Source: Methylobacterium oryzae (GTDB lineage: Bacteria; Pseudomonadota; Alphaproteobacteria; Rhizobiales; Beijerinckiaceae). Taken from it: a stretch of DNA of 64,000 bases. The translations under genes and the position numbers were made by a program. The stretch is from NCBI RefSeq assembly GCF_021398735.1, contig NZ_CP090349.1, positions 2,293,501 through 2,357,500 on the forward strand, in the 5' to 3' direction. Of the stretch, positions 38,210 through 47,493 are shown piece by piece. Positions within the stretch are counted from its first letter, which is position 1. Every line of letters starts with the position of its first letter. A model generated the notes under the pieces. It had not been told where the DNA came from, searched no databases, and saw nothing but the letters and a program-made list of their open reading frames with translations.

Positions 38210-39059
38210 CGCACGGCTCCTTCTCGCCTGCGGCCTGCTCATGGCCCTCCGGTTCCAGCCGGAAGCGGCGGCGCGCCCCCTCGACCAGATCGTGGCCGAC
38301 GGCACCCTGCGGGTGGCGGTCTACGGCGACAACGCGCCGTTCTCCGCGGAGGAGACCGGCAGGCCCCGCGGCATCGACGTCGATCTCGCCCGCGCGATCG
38401 CCGACGCGCTCAAGGTGAAGCTCGACCTGCGCGTGGTCGACGCCGGCGAGAACGTCGACGGCGACCTGCGCCTGACCCTGTGGCGCGGCGACCTCGCCGG
38501 CACGCCGCTCGCCGACCTGATGCTGCACGTGCCGACTGACCGGCAGCTCGCCCTGCGCAACGAGCAGGTGTTCTTCACGGCGCCGTATTTCGAGCAGGAG
38601 ATCGCCTTCGCGTACCGCAAGGGCGCGCTGGACGGCTTCGACAGCCTCGACGACATCGGCGACCGGAGCGTCGCGCTGGAGGGCACGGGCGCCGCCGACC
38701 TGATGCTGCTGACCGCCCAGGGCGGCCGCTTCCGCCCGAACCTGAAGCACTACAGGAGCTTCGAGGAGGCCGCGAAGGCCTACCTCGCCGGCGAGGCGCC
38801 GATCCTGGCCGGGAGCCGCGCGGCGATCGCGGCGGCCCTGTTTGCCGCGAAGGTCCCGAAGGACGACAACCCGATCGCCACGGTCCCGTCGACGGGGCTG
38901 GTGAAAACGCGCTGGGAGATCGGCGGCGCGGTGAGGACCGATTCCCGCGACCTCGCCTACGCGGTCGGGGACGCGATCACGGCACTGAACGCGGAGGGTC
39001 GGCTCAGGGCGATCTGCGAGAGCTACGGCGTCACCTACGCGCCGCCGAAGGGGTATTGA
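38199..39059 (+). CDS. MoxJ/XoxJ-like quinoprotein-associated periplasmic binding protein
   Basis: A 286-aa exported protein with a signal peptide ([21 protein letters not shown]). Its fold is like the polar-amino-acid binding proteins: [20 protein letters not shown], then [20 protein letters not shown] and a later [15 protein letters not shown] block. Members associated with quinoprotein dehydrogenases, such as MxaJ and XoxJ, are thought to help activate or mature the enzyme rather than import solutes. The gene overlaps pedF by 11 bases and precedes the dehydrogenase gene, with a palindromic repeat between. Confidence 0.88.
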   Translation: MRSSARLLLACGLLMALRFQPEAAARPLDQIVADGTLRVAVYGDNAPFSAEETGRPRGIDVDLARAIADALKVKLDLRVVDAGENVDGDLRLTLWRGDLAGTPLADLMLHVPTDRQLALRNEQVFFTAPYFEQEIAFAYRKGALDGFDSLDDIGDRSVALEGTGAADLMLLTAQGGRFRPNLKHYRSFEEAAKAYLAGEAPILAGSRAAIAAALFAAKVPKDDNPIATVPSTGLVKTRWEIGGAVRTDSRDLAYAVGDAITALNAEGRLRAICESYGVTYAPPKGY

Positions 39060-39065
39060 GCGCAT

Positions 39066-39158
39066 CCGTCATCGCGAGCGCAGCGAAGCGATCCAGACAG
39101 CGCGCCATCGTGGGATGCTGTGCTGCCCTGGGTCGCTTCGCTGCGCTCGCGATGACGG
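39066..39158. repeat. Dispersed palindromic repeat, copy 2
   Basis: The outer 26 bases of each end are perfectly complementary (left arm starts CCGTCATCGCGAGCGCAGCG). It starts 6 bp after the MoxJ-like stop and may end or attenuate the upstream transcript before the dehydrogenase gene. Confidence 0.92.
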
Positions 39159-39262
39159 TAAGAGCGAACATCAGATCTCCCGAACGAGACCTCCGTCGGA
39201 TTCGCGCCAATCCGAGCGCCGATCTCGACGAATACATTGCATTCGCCGGTCCGCAGAGTGGC

Positions 39263-39286
39263 CTTATTGGACCAATGGCCAATAAG
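39263..39286. promoter_or_regulatory. Nested inverted repeat upstream of the alcohol dehydrogenase gene
   Basis: CTTATTGG (39263-39270) and CCAATAAG (39279-39286) are perfect complements around ACCAATGG. Inside lies a second palindrome, ATTGGACCAAT. It sits about 120 bp upstream of the ATG in an AT-richer stretch, where a regulator such as the LuxR-type protein encoded downstream could bind. Confidence 0.5.
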
Positions 39287-39406
39287 ACTTTCCTGAGAAG
39301 CCCGATAGCTTCGTCCTCCAAGGGGGCGCCCCGCGACTCGTGCGGCCCGCGTCGAAACCCGGATGCCCCGGCCACACGGACCGGGGCCGACCACGGAGGA
39401 CACGTC

Positions 39407-41176
39407 ATGAGAATGCGGACCCGGTTCCTCGCCGCGGTGGGCGTCGCCGCCCTCGTGGCGGGCGGCGCCCTGCCGGCCATGGCCCAGGGGGTCACCGAGC
39501 AGGACATCATCAACGACGCCAAGACGCCCGGCGACGTGGTCACCTACGGCCTCGGCCCGCAGGCCCAGCGCTTCAGCCCGCTGAAGACGCTCAACCGCGA
39601 CAACATCAAGGGCCTCGTCCCGGCGTGGTCGTTCTCGTTCGGCGGCGAGAAGCAGCGCGGCCAGGAGAGCCAGGCGCTGGTCAAGGACGGCATCATCTAC
39701 GTCACGGGCTCGTACTCGCGCATGTACGCGATCGATTCCCGCAGCGGCGAGAAGAAGTGGGAGTACGACGCCCGCCTGCCGGAGGGCATCCTGCCCTGCT
39801 GCGACGTCGTGAACCGCGGCGCCGCGCTCTACAAGGACAACGTCTACTTCGGCACGCTCGACGCCAAGCTCGTCGCGCTCAACACCAAGACCGGCAAGGT
39901 CGTCTGGCGGAAGGAGATCGACGACTTCAAGGCCGGCTACAGCTACACGGCCGCCCCGATCATCGTGAAGGGCAAGATCATCACCGGCGTGTCGGGCGGC
40001 GAGTTCGGCGTGATCGGGCGGATCGAGGCCCGCGACGCCGAGACCGGCGAGGTCGTGTGGAAGCGGCCCGTGATCGAGGGCCACATGGGCGAGCTCAACG
40101 GCAAGCCCTCGACCATGACCGGCAAGGTCAACGAGAGCTGGCCCGGCGACATGTGGAAATTCGGCGGCGGCGCCACGTGGCTCGGCGGCACCTACGATCC
40201 CGAGACCAACCTGATCTACTTCGGCACCGGCAACCCCGGCCCGTGGAACTCCTGGCTGCGGCCGGGCGACAACAAGTGGACCTCCTCGCGGCTCGCCCTC
40301 AACCCCGACAACGGCGAGATCGTCTGGGGCTTCCAGACCACCCCGCACGACGGCTGGGACTTCGACGGCGTCAACGAGTTCGTGCCGTTCGACCTGAACA
40401 AGGGCGGCAAGACCATCAAGGCCGGCGCCACCGCCGACCGCAACGGCTTCTTCTACGTCCTCGACCGGACCAACGGGAAGTTCATCTCGGCGACGCCGTT
40501 CGTCGAGAAGATCAACTGGGCCAAGGGCATCGATGAGAACGGCCGCCCGATCTACAACGAGGAGAACCGCCCCGGCGACCCGAGCAAGGCGACCGGCAAC
40601 GACAAGATTGGCAAGTCGGTCTTCGCGGTGCCGAGCTTCCTCGGCGGCAAGAACTGGATGCCGATCGGCTACAGCCCCGACACCAAGCTGTTCTACGTGC
40701 CCTCCAACGAGTGGGGCATGGATATCTGGAACGAGCCGGTGAACTACAAGAAGGGTGCCGCCTACCTCGGCGCCGGCTTCACCATCAAGCCGGTCTTCGA
40801 CGACCATATCGGCTCGCTCAAGGCGATCGACCCGGCCTCCGGCAAGGTCGTGTGGGAGTACAAGAACAAGGCCCCGCTCTGGGCCGGCGTGCTCACCACC
40901 GCGGGCAACCTCGTCTTCACCGGCACGCCGGAGGGCTTCCTGAAGGCCTTCGACGCCAAGACCGGCGAGGAGGTCTGGAAGTTCCAGGTCGGGACCGGCG
41001 TGGTCTCCTCGCCGATCACCTGGGAGCAGGACGGCGAGCAGTGGGTCGGCGTCGCGGCCGGCTGGGGCGGCGCGGTGCCGCTCTGGGGCGGCGAGGTCGC
41101 CAAGTCGACGGCCGGCATCAACCAGGGCGGCAGCTTCTGGGCGTTCAAGCTGCCGAAGACGGTGGCGTCGCGCTGA
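39407..41176 (+). CDS. exaF: PQQ-dependent alcohol dehydrogenase, lanthanide type (ExaF-like)
   Basis: A periplasmic quinoprotein of 589 aa oxidising alcohols, probably ethanol and similar. The signal peptide ([20 protein letters not shown]) leads to an eight-bladed propeller with tryptophan-docking repeats such as [13 protein letters not shown]. The vicinal disulfide Cys131-Cys132 ([10 protein letters not shown]) is present. Metal ligands are likely Glu199 and Asn276. The catalytic Asp318 is followed two residues on by Asp320 (WDFDG), the mark of lanthanide-dependent members such as XoxF, ExaF and PedH. The overall sequence is of the ethanol-dehydrogenase branch, not MxaF or XoxF. A perfect GGAGGA site precedes ATG 39407. 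Confidence 0.9.
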   Translation: MRMRTRFLAAVGVAALVAGGALPAMAQGVTEQDIINDAKTPGDVVTYGLGPQAQRFSPLKTLNRDNIKGLVPAWSFSFGGEKQRGQESQALVKDGIIYVTGSYSRMYAIDSRSGEKKWEYDARLPEGILPCCDVVNRGAALYKDNVYFGTLDAKLVALNTKTGKVVWRKEIDDFKAGYSYTAAPIIVKGKIITGVSGGEFGVIGRIEARDAETGEVVWKRPVIEGHMGELNGKPSTMTGKVNESWPGDMWKFGGGATWLGGTYDPETNLIYFGTGNPGPWNSWLRPGDNKWTSSRLALNPDNGEIVWGFQTTPHDGWDFDGVNEFVPFDLNKGGKTIKAGATADRNGFFYVLDRTNGKFISATPFVEKINWAKGIDENGRPIYNEENRPGDPSKATGNDKIGKSVFAVPSFLGGKNWMPIGYSPDTKLFYVPSNEWGMDIWNEPVNYKKGAAYLGAGFTIKPVFDDHIGSLKAIDPASGKVVWEYKNKAPLWAGVLTTAGNLVFTGTPEGFLKAFDAKTGEEVWKFQVGTGVVSSPITWEQDGEQWVGVAAGWGGAVPLWGGEVAKSTAGINQGGSFWAFKLPKTVASR

Positions 41177-41192
41177 AGGCGCTCAATCGGAA

Positions 41193-41220
41193 GCGTGCCG
41201 GCCCCCGCGGGTCGGCACGC
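41193..41220 (+). terminator. Hairpin after the alcohol dehydrogenase gene
   Basis: GCGTGCCG and CGGCACGC form a perfect 8-bp stem with a 12-nt loop, 16 bases after the stop codon. There is no T-run, so this is a likely but not classical terminator. Confidence 0.55.
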
Positions 41221-41350
41221 CCAGGTCCCGGGGCCGGGCGGTCGTCTCAACACCCGCTTGCGCCCCGGGGCCGCATCGATCACCTTCGGACCTCCCGCCC
41301 GCGTATTCGGCGGATCCTGTGAGGATCTCGAGCGAAGGACCGAGGTCTCC

Positions 41351-42010
41351 GTGCATCTCCTGATCGTCGATGACCACCCGCTGTTCCGCGACGCCCTGGC
41401 GGCCACGATCCGCCTCGCGCACCCGGACGCGGTGCTGCACGAGGCCGACGGGATCGAGGCGGCCTGCGCGGTGCTCGCCGCGAACCGCGGCATCGACCTG
41501 ACGCTCCTCGACCTGTCCATGCGCGGCGTCACCGGCTTCGACGGGCTGATCACCATCCGGGCGAGCTTCCCGCGCATCCCGATCCTGATCGTCTCCGGCC
41601 ACGAGGATCCGCGCATCGTCCGCGAGGCCCTGCAGCACGGGGCGGCGGGCTTCGTCCCCAAGGCCATGGACAAGGCGACGCTCACCCGGGCGATCACCGA
41701 GGTGATGAGCGGGGCGCTGTTTCTGCCGCCCGGGCTCGCCGAGGCCGGTGCGCCCGCGCCCCGGTCCAAGAAGGCGCCACTGGCCGAGCGCCTCGCCCGG
41801 CTGACGCCGCAGCAATTGCGGGTCCTGATGATGATCCGTCAGGGCAAGCTCAACAAGCAGATCGCCCACGAGCTCCAGGTCGGCGACTCGACCGTGAAGG
41901 CGCACGTCTCGGAGATCCTGCGCAAGCTCGAGGTCATCAGCCGCACGCAGATCGTGATCGACACGGCGTCCCTCGACTTCGACCAGATCCACAACAGCCA
42001 CTCGGCCTGA
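41351..42010 (+). CDS. LuxR-type (NarL-family) response regulator
   Basis: The 219-aa product has an N-terminal receiver domain (HLLIVDDHPLFRDAL, with phospho-acceptor Asp in LTLLDLSM and the lysine in GFVPKAM) and a C-terminal LuxR helix-turn-helix (TPQQLRVLMMIRQGKLNKQIAHEL, then DSTVKAHVSEILRKL). The layout and sequence resemble AgmR/ExaE/ErbR, which activate PQQ alcohol dehydrogenase genes in pseudomonads. Its position just after exaF supports the same role. The start is GTG 41351. No partner histidine kinase is adjacent. Confidence 0.86.
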   Translation: MHLLIVDDHPLFRDALAATIRLAHPDAVLHEADGIEAACAVLAANRGIDLTLLDLSMRGVTGFDGLITIRASFPRIPILIVSGHEDPRIVREALQHGAAGFVPKAMDKATLTRAITEVMSGALFLPPGLAEAGAPAPRSKKAPLAERLARLTPQQLRVLMMIRQGKLNKQIAHELQVGDSTVKAHVSEILRKLEVISRTQIVIDTASLDFDQIHNSHSA

Positions 42011-42396
42011 CGACGCGATCGCGGGATCCGGCCTGCGGCTCGGGGATCGCCGCGACGGCGGCTGCGCGTCCGCACCCGCCCCGTGCAGCGACCGGATTAT
42101 ATGCGCCCGCCGCAGAACAAACCCAAGTTATGGGTCGACTCATTCTTCTGGCGCAGCCCTGATCCCCTCGCGGCATCCCTCAATCGAGATCGATATGAGG
42201 CTATCTATCGGCGTGCGAGCCGATTGATCCGGTGACCTCGCCGGCTCCTCGCGACGGTGGATCAGGTTGTGACCGGCATCGATGGTCCGACGACGCGCGG
42301 GCGACATCAGCAGATCGACACCCACGCCCTCCTGACCACCGGCCGCCACCGGCGCCGCGCCACCGTCGGGGCCGCGCCCGAGCCGGAGCCGGTGCC
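42011..42396. other. Intergenic stretch upstream of the efflux operon
   Basis: About 385 bp without a gene. A short inverted repeat ACCCA-AGTTA-TGGGT at 42121-42135 sits in an AT-richer patch and might belong to the operon promoter. Nothing else recognised. Confidence 0.35.
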
Positions 42397-44445
42397 GTGA
42401 CCCTCCCCGCATGGCGCGACTGGGCCTTCGCGCTGAAGACCTACGCGGCGGCGATGCTCGCCCTGTACCTCGCGCTCTGGATCGACCTGCCGCGGCCCTA
42501 CTGGGCCCTCGGCACCGTCTACATCACCAGCCAGGTCCTCTCCGGCGCGACGCGCGCGAAGGCCGCGTACCGGGTCTGCGGCACCGTGCTCGGCGCGGCG
42601 GTCAGCGTCGTGCTGGTGCCGAACCTCGTGAACGCGCCGATCCTGCTGAGCCTCGCGGTGGCGCTGTGGGTCGCGCTCTGCCTCTACGTCTCCCTCCTCG
42701 ACCGAACCCCCGCGAGCTACCTGCCGATGCTCGCCGGCTACACGGCGGCGCTGATCGGTTTCCCCGCCGTCGACGATCCCGGGGCGATCTTCGACACGGC
42801 GGTGGCGCGGGCCGAGGAGATCTCCCTCGGCATCGTCTGCGCCAGCCTCGCCGCCACGCTGATCCTGCCGCAATCGGCGGCCCCGCTCATCGTCGGACGG
42901 CTGAACGACTGGTCGGCGGAGGCCCGGGCCTGGATCCGGAGCGCCCTCGCGGCCGCCCGCGCGCCGGAGGCCGTTGGGCCGAGCCAGGGCCGGCGCCTGC
43001 GCCTCGCCTCGGACGCGATCGGCCTCGACGCCCTCGGCCTCGCCCTGCGCAACGAGGCGACGGGCGCGGAGCGCGCCGCCGAGGCCTTCGCGCCCCTCCG
43101 TCAGCACATGCTGATGGTCCTGCCGATCGTCGCCGCCGTGGCGGACCGCGTCGCCGCCCTCGAGCAAGCCGGCGCTGTTCCGGCGCGGGTCCGGGCCTTC
43201 CTGTCGGACCTCATCGCCTGGCTCGCCGACGAGGTCGACGATCCGGATCGCGCCGCGCGGCTGCGCGACCGGATCGACGGGTTCGAGCCCGCCCTCGGCC
43301 GAGCGCCGGACTGGAACACGCTCCTCCTCGCGAGCCTCGCGGCGCGCCTGCGCGACGTCATCGACCTGCGCCAGGATCTGCGGGTACTGCGCGGCCACCT
43401 CGCGGTCGGCACCGCGCCCCGCGCGCCGCTCGCCTTCGCCTACACGGCCCGCGTCCGGTCGATCCGCCACCGGGACCACGGGCTGGCCGCGTTCTCGGCC
43501 TTCGGGGTGTTCGCGGGCCTGCTCGCCTGTTGCACCATCTGGATCGCCACCGGCTGGCCGGACGGCTCCGCGGCGCCGATGATGGGCGCGGTCGCCTGCT
43601 GCCTGTTCGCCGCGCAGGACGATCCCGCGCCGCAGATCCTGAGCTTCGCCAACTCGGCGATCGTCGGCGCCCTCGGCGCGGGCCTCTACCTGTTCGCCGT
43701 GCTGCCGCTCGCCACCTCCTTCGAGATGCTGGCGCTCGCGCTCGCACCGGCCCTGATCCTGTGCGGCCTGATGATGACGCAGCCGCGCACCGCCCCGATG
43801 GGCATGGGCGCGGCGCTGAACGGCGCGACCCTGCTGGCCCTCCAGAACGGTTACAGCGGGGACTTCGCGCCCTTCGCCAACGGGGTGATCGCCTCGGTGG
43901 TGGGCATGTGGATCGCCGCCGCGGTGACCCGGGTGATCCGCTCGGTCGGCGCCGGCTGGAGCGCGCGGCGGCTGATCGGGATCAACCGGCGCAGCCTCGC
44001 GGCCGCCGCGGACGGGCGCGGCACCGGCCACGGGCTCGAACTCGCGGCCCTCATGCTCGACCGCGTCGGCCTGATCGCGCCGCGGCTGGCGAGCCTGCCC
44101 GCGGACACGTCCGCCTCCGTGGGCGACCTGCTGGCCGATGTCCGGGTGGGCATCAACCTCGTGGAGGTTCGCCGGGTGCGCCGGCGGCTGACGGGCCCGG
44201 CCCGCAACACCGTCGACCGGGTCCTCGCGCTGGCGGCGCGCCAGCTGCGCGGCCGGACCGACCGGCCGGACGCGGCGCTGCTCGCGGCGCTGGACGAGGC
44301 GCTCGACGCCGTCGCGGGCGCGGCCCCGTCGCCGGAGCGGCGCGCCGCCCTGATCGGCCTCACCGGCCTGCGCCGCGGGCTCTTCGCCGACGCGGCGGCC
44401 TACCGGGCGGCGCCCGCCCTGGACCACCGGGAGATGGCGGCATGA
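42397..44445 (+). CDS. FUSC-family inner-membrane transporter (AaeB-like)
   Basis: A 682-aa protein of the fusaric-acid-resistance/aromatic-acid-exporter family. Two hydrophobic blocks of several helices each (residues about 10-165, starting WAFALKTYAAAMLALYLALW, and about 365-525) are separated by long soluble segments, as in AaeB. WALGTVYITSQVLSGATRAKAAYR matches the first FUSC block. The start is GTG 42397 with GGAG upstream. The stop overlaps the next gene (ATGA). With the DUF1656 protein and the HlyD protein it should form an efflux pump for aromatic or organic acids. Confidence 0.9.
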   Translation: MTLPAWRDWAFALKTYAAAMLALYLALWIDLPRPYWALGTVYITSQVLSGATRAKAAYRVCGTVLGAAVSVVLVPNLVNAPILLSLAVALWVALCLYVSLLDRTPASYLPMLAGYTAALIGFPAVDDPGAIFDTAVARAEEISLGIVCASLAATLILPQSAAPLIVGRLNDWSAEARAWIRSALAAARAPEAVGPSQGRRLRLASDAIGLDALGLALRNEATGAERAAEAFAPLRQHMLMVLPIVAAVADRVAALEQAGAVPARVRAFLSDLIAWLADEVDDPDRAARLRDRIDGFEPALGRAPDWNTLLLASLAARLRDVIDLRQDLRVLRGHLAVGTAPRAPLAFAYTARVRSIRHRDHGLAAFSAFGVFAGLLACCTIWIATGWPDGSAAPMMGAVACCLFAAQDDPAPQILSFANSAIVGALGAGLYLFAVLPLATSFEMLALALAPALILCGLMMTQPRTAPMGMGAALNGATLLALQNGYSGDFAPFANGVIASVVGMWIAAAVTRVIRSVGAGWSARRLIGINRRSLAAAADGRGTGHGLELAALMLDRVGLIAPRLASLPADTSASVGDLLADVRVGINLVEVRRVRRRLTGPARNTVDRVLALAARQLRGRTDRPDAALLAALDEALDAVAGAAPSPERRAALIGLTGLRRGLFADAAAYRAAPALDHREMAA

Positions 44446-44651
44446 TGGGCGAGATCGACCTCTGCGGCGTGTTCGTGCCGGGCCTCGCCCTCTGGATGGC
44501 GCTGGCCTTCGCCCTCGGCCTGCCGCTGCGCAGCCTGCTCGCGGCGACCGGCCTCTACCGCCTCGTCTGGCACCGGCCGCTCTTCGACCTCGCCCTCTAC
44601 GTCGTCCTGCTCGGCGGCGTGGTGACCCTCGCCCACCGGACCCTGCCATGA
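44442..44651 (+). CDS. DUF1656 small membrane protein (AaeX-like)
   Basis: A 69-aa protein with two membrane helices (VPGLALWMALAFALGLPLRSLL and LFDLALYVVLLGGVVTLA), the standard shape of DUF1656/AaeX. It overlaps the FUSC gene before it and the HlyD gene after it by four bases each, so all three are translated together. The role in the pump is unknown. Confidence 0.88.
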   Translation: MMGEIDLCGVFVPGLALWMALAFALGLPLRSLLAATGLYRLVWHRPLFDLALYVVLLGGVVTLAHRTLP

Positions 44652-45574
44652 CCGCCCTGTTCTCCGCCCTCGGCCGCCTCCTAGTCACCCTCGGCATGGT
44701 CGCCGCGGCGCTGATCGTCGGCCTCGGCCTGTGGGACTACTACATGGACGCCCCCTGGACCCGGGACGGGCGCGTGCGCGCCGACGTGGTGGCGGTGGCC
44801 CCCGACGTCTCCGGCCTCGTCACCGAGGTGCTGGTGGAGGACAATCAGGTCGTGCGGAAGGGCGACGTCCTGTTCCGGATCGATCCGGACCGGTTCCGCC
44901 TGGGGCTGCGGCAGGCGGAGGCGATGGTGGAGGGCCGCAAGGCGACCGCCGAGCAGGAGGCGGCCGACTACGCCCGCTACAGCAGGCTCTCCGACGCGGC
45001 GGTGTCGCAGCAGCGGGTCGAGGCCGCCAAGGCGGCCGACCTGTCGGCGCGGGCCGCCTACGAGCAGGGCTTGGCGGATCGCGACCTCGCCAAGCTCAAC
45101 CTGGAACGCTCGGCGGTGCGCGCCCCGGTCAACGGCCGGATCACCAACATGGAGCTGCGGCCGGGCGCCTACGTCACCACCGGACGTGGCGTGATGGCGC
45201 TGATCGACAGCGACACCGTCCGGGTCGAGGGCTACTTCGAGGAGACGAAGCTGACGCGGATCCGCGTCGGCGCGCCCGTGACCGTCGAGCTCATGGGCGA
45301 GGACGGGGCGCTCCGCGGCCACGTCGCCAGCATCGCCGGCGGCATCGGCGAGACCGGCCGCAGCGACGCCTCCAACCTGCTCGCGAACGTGAACCCGACC
45401 TTCTCGTGGGTGCGCCTCGCCCAGCGCATCCCGGTGCGGATCAGCCTCGACGGCGGCACGGCGGATCCGCGGCTGGTGAGCGGCCGGACCGCGACGGTCT
45501 CGATCGCGCCGGCGGCCGGCGGGGAACCCCTGCGCTGGCCCTGGACGGCGTGGCGCGAGGCGCTCGCCCGCTGA
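44648..45574 (+). CDS. HlyD-family periplasmic adaptor (AaeA-like)
   Basis: A membrane-fusion protein of 308 aa. The N-terminal membrane anchor (LGRLLVTLGMVAAALIVGLGLW) is followed by a lipoyl-like domain (APDVSGLVTEVLVEDNQVVRKGD). A coiled-coil hairpin (about residues 90-160) and the beta-barrel domain (VRVEGYFEETKLTRIRVGAPV) come next. YYMDAPWTRDGRVRADVVAVAP is typical of the EmrA/AaeA branch. It would link the FUSC transporter to the periplasm or an outer-membrane channel. No outer-membrane factor gene is nearby. Confidence 0.92.
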   Translation: MTALFSALGRLLVTLGMVAAALIVGLGLWDYYMDAPWTRDGRVRADVVAVAPDVSGLVTEVLVEDNQVVRKGDVLFRIDPDRFRLGLRQAEAMVEGRKATAEQEAADYARYSRLSDAAVSQQRVEAAKAADLSARAAYEQGLADRDLAKLNLERSAVRAPVNGRITNMELRPGAYVTTGRGVMALIDSDTVRVEGYFEETKLTRIRVGAPVTVELMGEDGALRGHVASIAGGIGETGRSDASNLLANVNPTFSWVRLAQRIPVRISLDGGTADPRLVSGRTATVSIAPAAGGEPLRWPWTAWREALAR

Positions 45575-45647
45575 AGGCGCGACCGAACCATCCGGGCGCG
45601 CCCGGGTTGGCCTCACACCACAGCCCAACGACCTGTCAGGAGGCCCC

Positions 45648-45938
45648 ATGTCGAAGACGATCCTCGCCCTCGCCACGTCATTCGTACTCGCCACGTCCGG
45701 GGCGGCGCTGGCCCAGGCGCCGCAGACCGGCGGCGCCAACCAGGGCAACGTCAACAAGTCCGGCGCGGTCGGCGGCACCGGGACCGGGACCGGCTCGATG
45801 GAGAGCACCGGGTCTACCGGCGCCGGCATGGCGCCCGGCACCAGCGGCGGCCCGCGGGTCAGCACGCCCGGCGCCCCCGCCGGCAGCAGCTCGGGCAACG
45901 GCGCCACCGGCAGCGGCGCTGCGCCCAGCGGGAAGTAG
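45648..45938 (+). CDS. Small exported Gly/Ser/Thr-rich protein, 96 aa
   Basis: The signal peptide (MSKTILALATSFVLATSGAALAQ) is followed by a low-complexity mature part rich in Gly, Thr, Ser and Pro (NKSGAVGGTGTGTGSMESTG and similar). It has AGGAGG just upstream of the start. The architecture matches the protein at 2041-2340. Function unknown. It is followed by a strong hairpin. Confidence 0.72.
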   Translation: MSKTILALATSFVLATSGAALAQAPQTGGANQGNVNKSGAVGGTGTGTGSMESTGSTGAGMAPGTSGGPRVSTPGAPAGSSSGNGATGSGAAPSGK

Positions 45939-45946
45939 GCCCCGCC

Positions 45947-45983
45947 GGTTCTCCCTCCCACCTGCGCGGGGGGAGGGAGAACC
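45947..45983. terminator. Strong hairpin terminator between convergent operons
   Basis: GGTTCTCCCTCCC and GGGAGGGAGAACC form a perfect 13-bp stem with an 11-nt loop. It lies 8 bp after the stop of the small exported protein and 37 bp beyond the end of the leftward operon (46021), so it probably ends transcription from both sides. Confidence 0.85.
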
Positions 45984-46020
45984 CGTCAGGTCCCGATCCG
46001 GACCGGCGTGTGCCCCGGCC

Positions 46021-47493
46021 CTACGCGCCGAGCCCGCCCACGCACAGGTACTTGGTGTTCAGGTAATCCTCGATGCCCTGGTACGAGCCCTCTCGGCCGA
46101 GGCCGGATTCCTTCACGCCGCCGAAGGGCGCCACCTCGGTGGTGATGATCCCCTCGTTGATCCCGACCATGCCGTATTCCAGCGCCTCCGCGACTCGGAA
46201 GGTCCGGCCGAGGTCGCGGGTGTAGAAGTAGCAGGCGAGCCCGTACTCGGTGTCGTTGGCCATGCGGATCGCCTCCGCCTCGTCGCGGAAGCGGAACAGC
46301 GGCGCCAGCGGCCCGAAGGTCTCTTCCCGGGCCACCGCCATGGCGGGGGTGGCGCCGGTGATCACCGTCGGCTCGAAGAACTGGCCGCCCAGCGCGTGGC
46401 GGTGGCCGCCCGCCACCACCCGGCCGCCCTTCTCCACGGCGTCGCGGATATGGGCCTCGGTCTTCTCCACGGCCGCCATGTCGATCAGCGGCCCCTGGGC
46501 GACGCCGTCCTCGACGCCGTTGCCGACCTTCAGGCGGTTGGCCGCCTCGGCCATCTTCTCCGCGAAGGCGTCGTAGATCCCGTCCTGCACCAGGAACCGG
46601 TTGGTGCAGATGCAGGTCTGGCCGGAATTGCGGTACTTGGCGAGCATCGCGCCGGCCACCGCCTTGTCGAGGTCGGCGTCGTCGAACACGATGAAGGGCG
46701 CGTTGCCGCCGAGCTCCATCGAGACCTTCTTCACCGTGTGGGCGGCCTGCTCCAGCAGCACCTTGCCGACCTCGGTGGAGCCGGTGAACGTGATCTTCTT
46801 GACGAGCGGGTTGCCGGTCATCTCGGCGCCGATGGCGCGGGCCGAGCCGGTGAGGATCGAGACCGTGCCGGCCGGGAAGCCGGCGCGCTCGCACAGGACG
46901 CCCCAGGCGAGGCCGGAGAGCGGGGTCTGCGAGGCGGGCTTGATCACGATCGGGCAGCCGGCGGCCAGAGCCGGGGCGATCTTGCGGGCGATCATCGAGG
47001 ACGGGAAGTTCCACGGCGTGATCGCCGCCACGACGCCGACCGGCTCCTTGGTGACGAGAATCTTGCGGTCGCCCCAGGGGGAGGGGACCACGTCGCCGTA
47101 GACGCGGCGCGCCTCTTCCGCGAACCACAGCACGTAGGCGGCCGACATGGCGACCTCGCCGCGGGACTCGGTCAGCGACTTGCCCTGCTCGGCGGTGAGG
47201 ATCTGCGCCAGATCCTCCTGATGCTCGGTCACGAGCGCCGCGAGCTTGCGCAGCAGCACGGCGCGCTCGTTGGCGGTCTTGGCGCGCCACGCCGGGTAGG
47301 CCTCGTGCGCCGCCTTGATCGCCTGCCGGGTCTCGTCGGCGCCGGCATTCGGCACCTTGGCGATCAGCGCGCCGGTCGCCGGGTTGGTGACGTCGATGCT
47401 GCCGGAACCGGCCTTCGACCATGCGCCGCCGATCAGGCAGGCATCGACCAGCAGGGCGCGGTCCTTCAGGGAGGGGGTCTCGAACTCAGGCAT
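46021..47493 (-). CDS. gabD: NAD(P)-dependent succinate-semialdehyde dehydrogenase (GabD-like)
   Basis: It oxidises succinate semialdehyde to succinate. The 490-aa protein has the GabD hallmarks VYGDVVPSPWGDRKILVTKE, ITPWNFPSSMIARKIAPALA, the active-site glutamate in SMELGGNAPFIVF and the cysteine in YRNSGQTCICTNRF. The ending GGVKESGLGREGSYQGIEDY is also typical. It is the last gene of a six-gene leftward operon and overlaps the CoA-transferase gene by 8 bases. In this setting it could drain succinate semialdehyde to the TCA cycle, with the upstream decarboxylase making the aldehyde. Confidence 0.92.
   Translation of the reverse strand: MPEFETPSLKDRALLVDACLIGGAWSKAGSGSIDVTNPATGALIAKVPNAGADETRQAIKAAHEAYPAWRAKTANERAVLLRKLAALVTEHQEDLAQILTAEQGKSLTESRGEVAMSAAYVLWFAEEARRVYGDVVPSPWGDRKILVTKEPVGVVAAITPWNFPSSMIARKIAPALAAGCPIVIKPASQTPLSGLAWGVLCERAGFPAGTVSILTGSARAIGAEMTGNPLVKKITFTGSTEVGKVLLEQAAHTVKKVSMELGGNAPFIVFDDADLDKAVAGAMLAKYRNSGQTCICTNRFLVQDGIYDAFAEKMAEAANRLKVGNGVEDGVAQGPLIDMAAVEKTEAHIRDAVEKGGRVVAGGHRHALGGQFFEPTVITGATPAMAVAREETFGPLAPLFRFRDEAEAIRMANDTEYGLACYFYTRDLGRTFRVAEALEYGMVGINEGIITTEVAPFGGVKESGLGREGSYQGIEDYLNTKYLCVGGLGA

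Noticed and set aside
39407..41176. Naming the PQQ enzyme xoxF or mxaF
   Set aside because: The sequence around the active site and the N-terminal half follow the ethanol-dehydrogenase (ExaF/PedH-like) pattern. The neighbours are PedF-type rather than XoxG-type.
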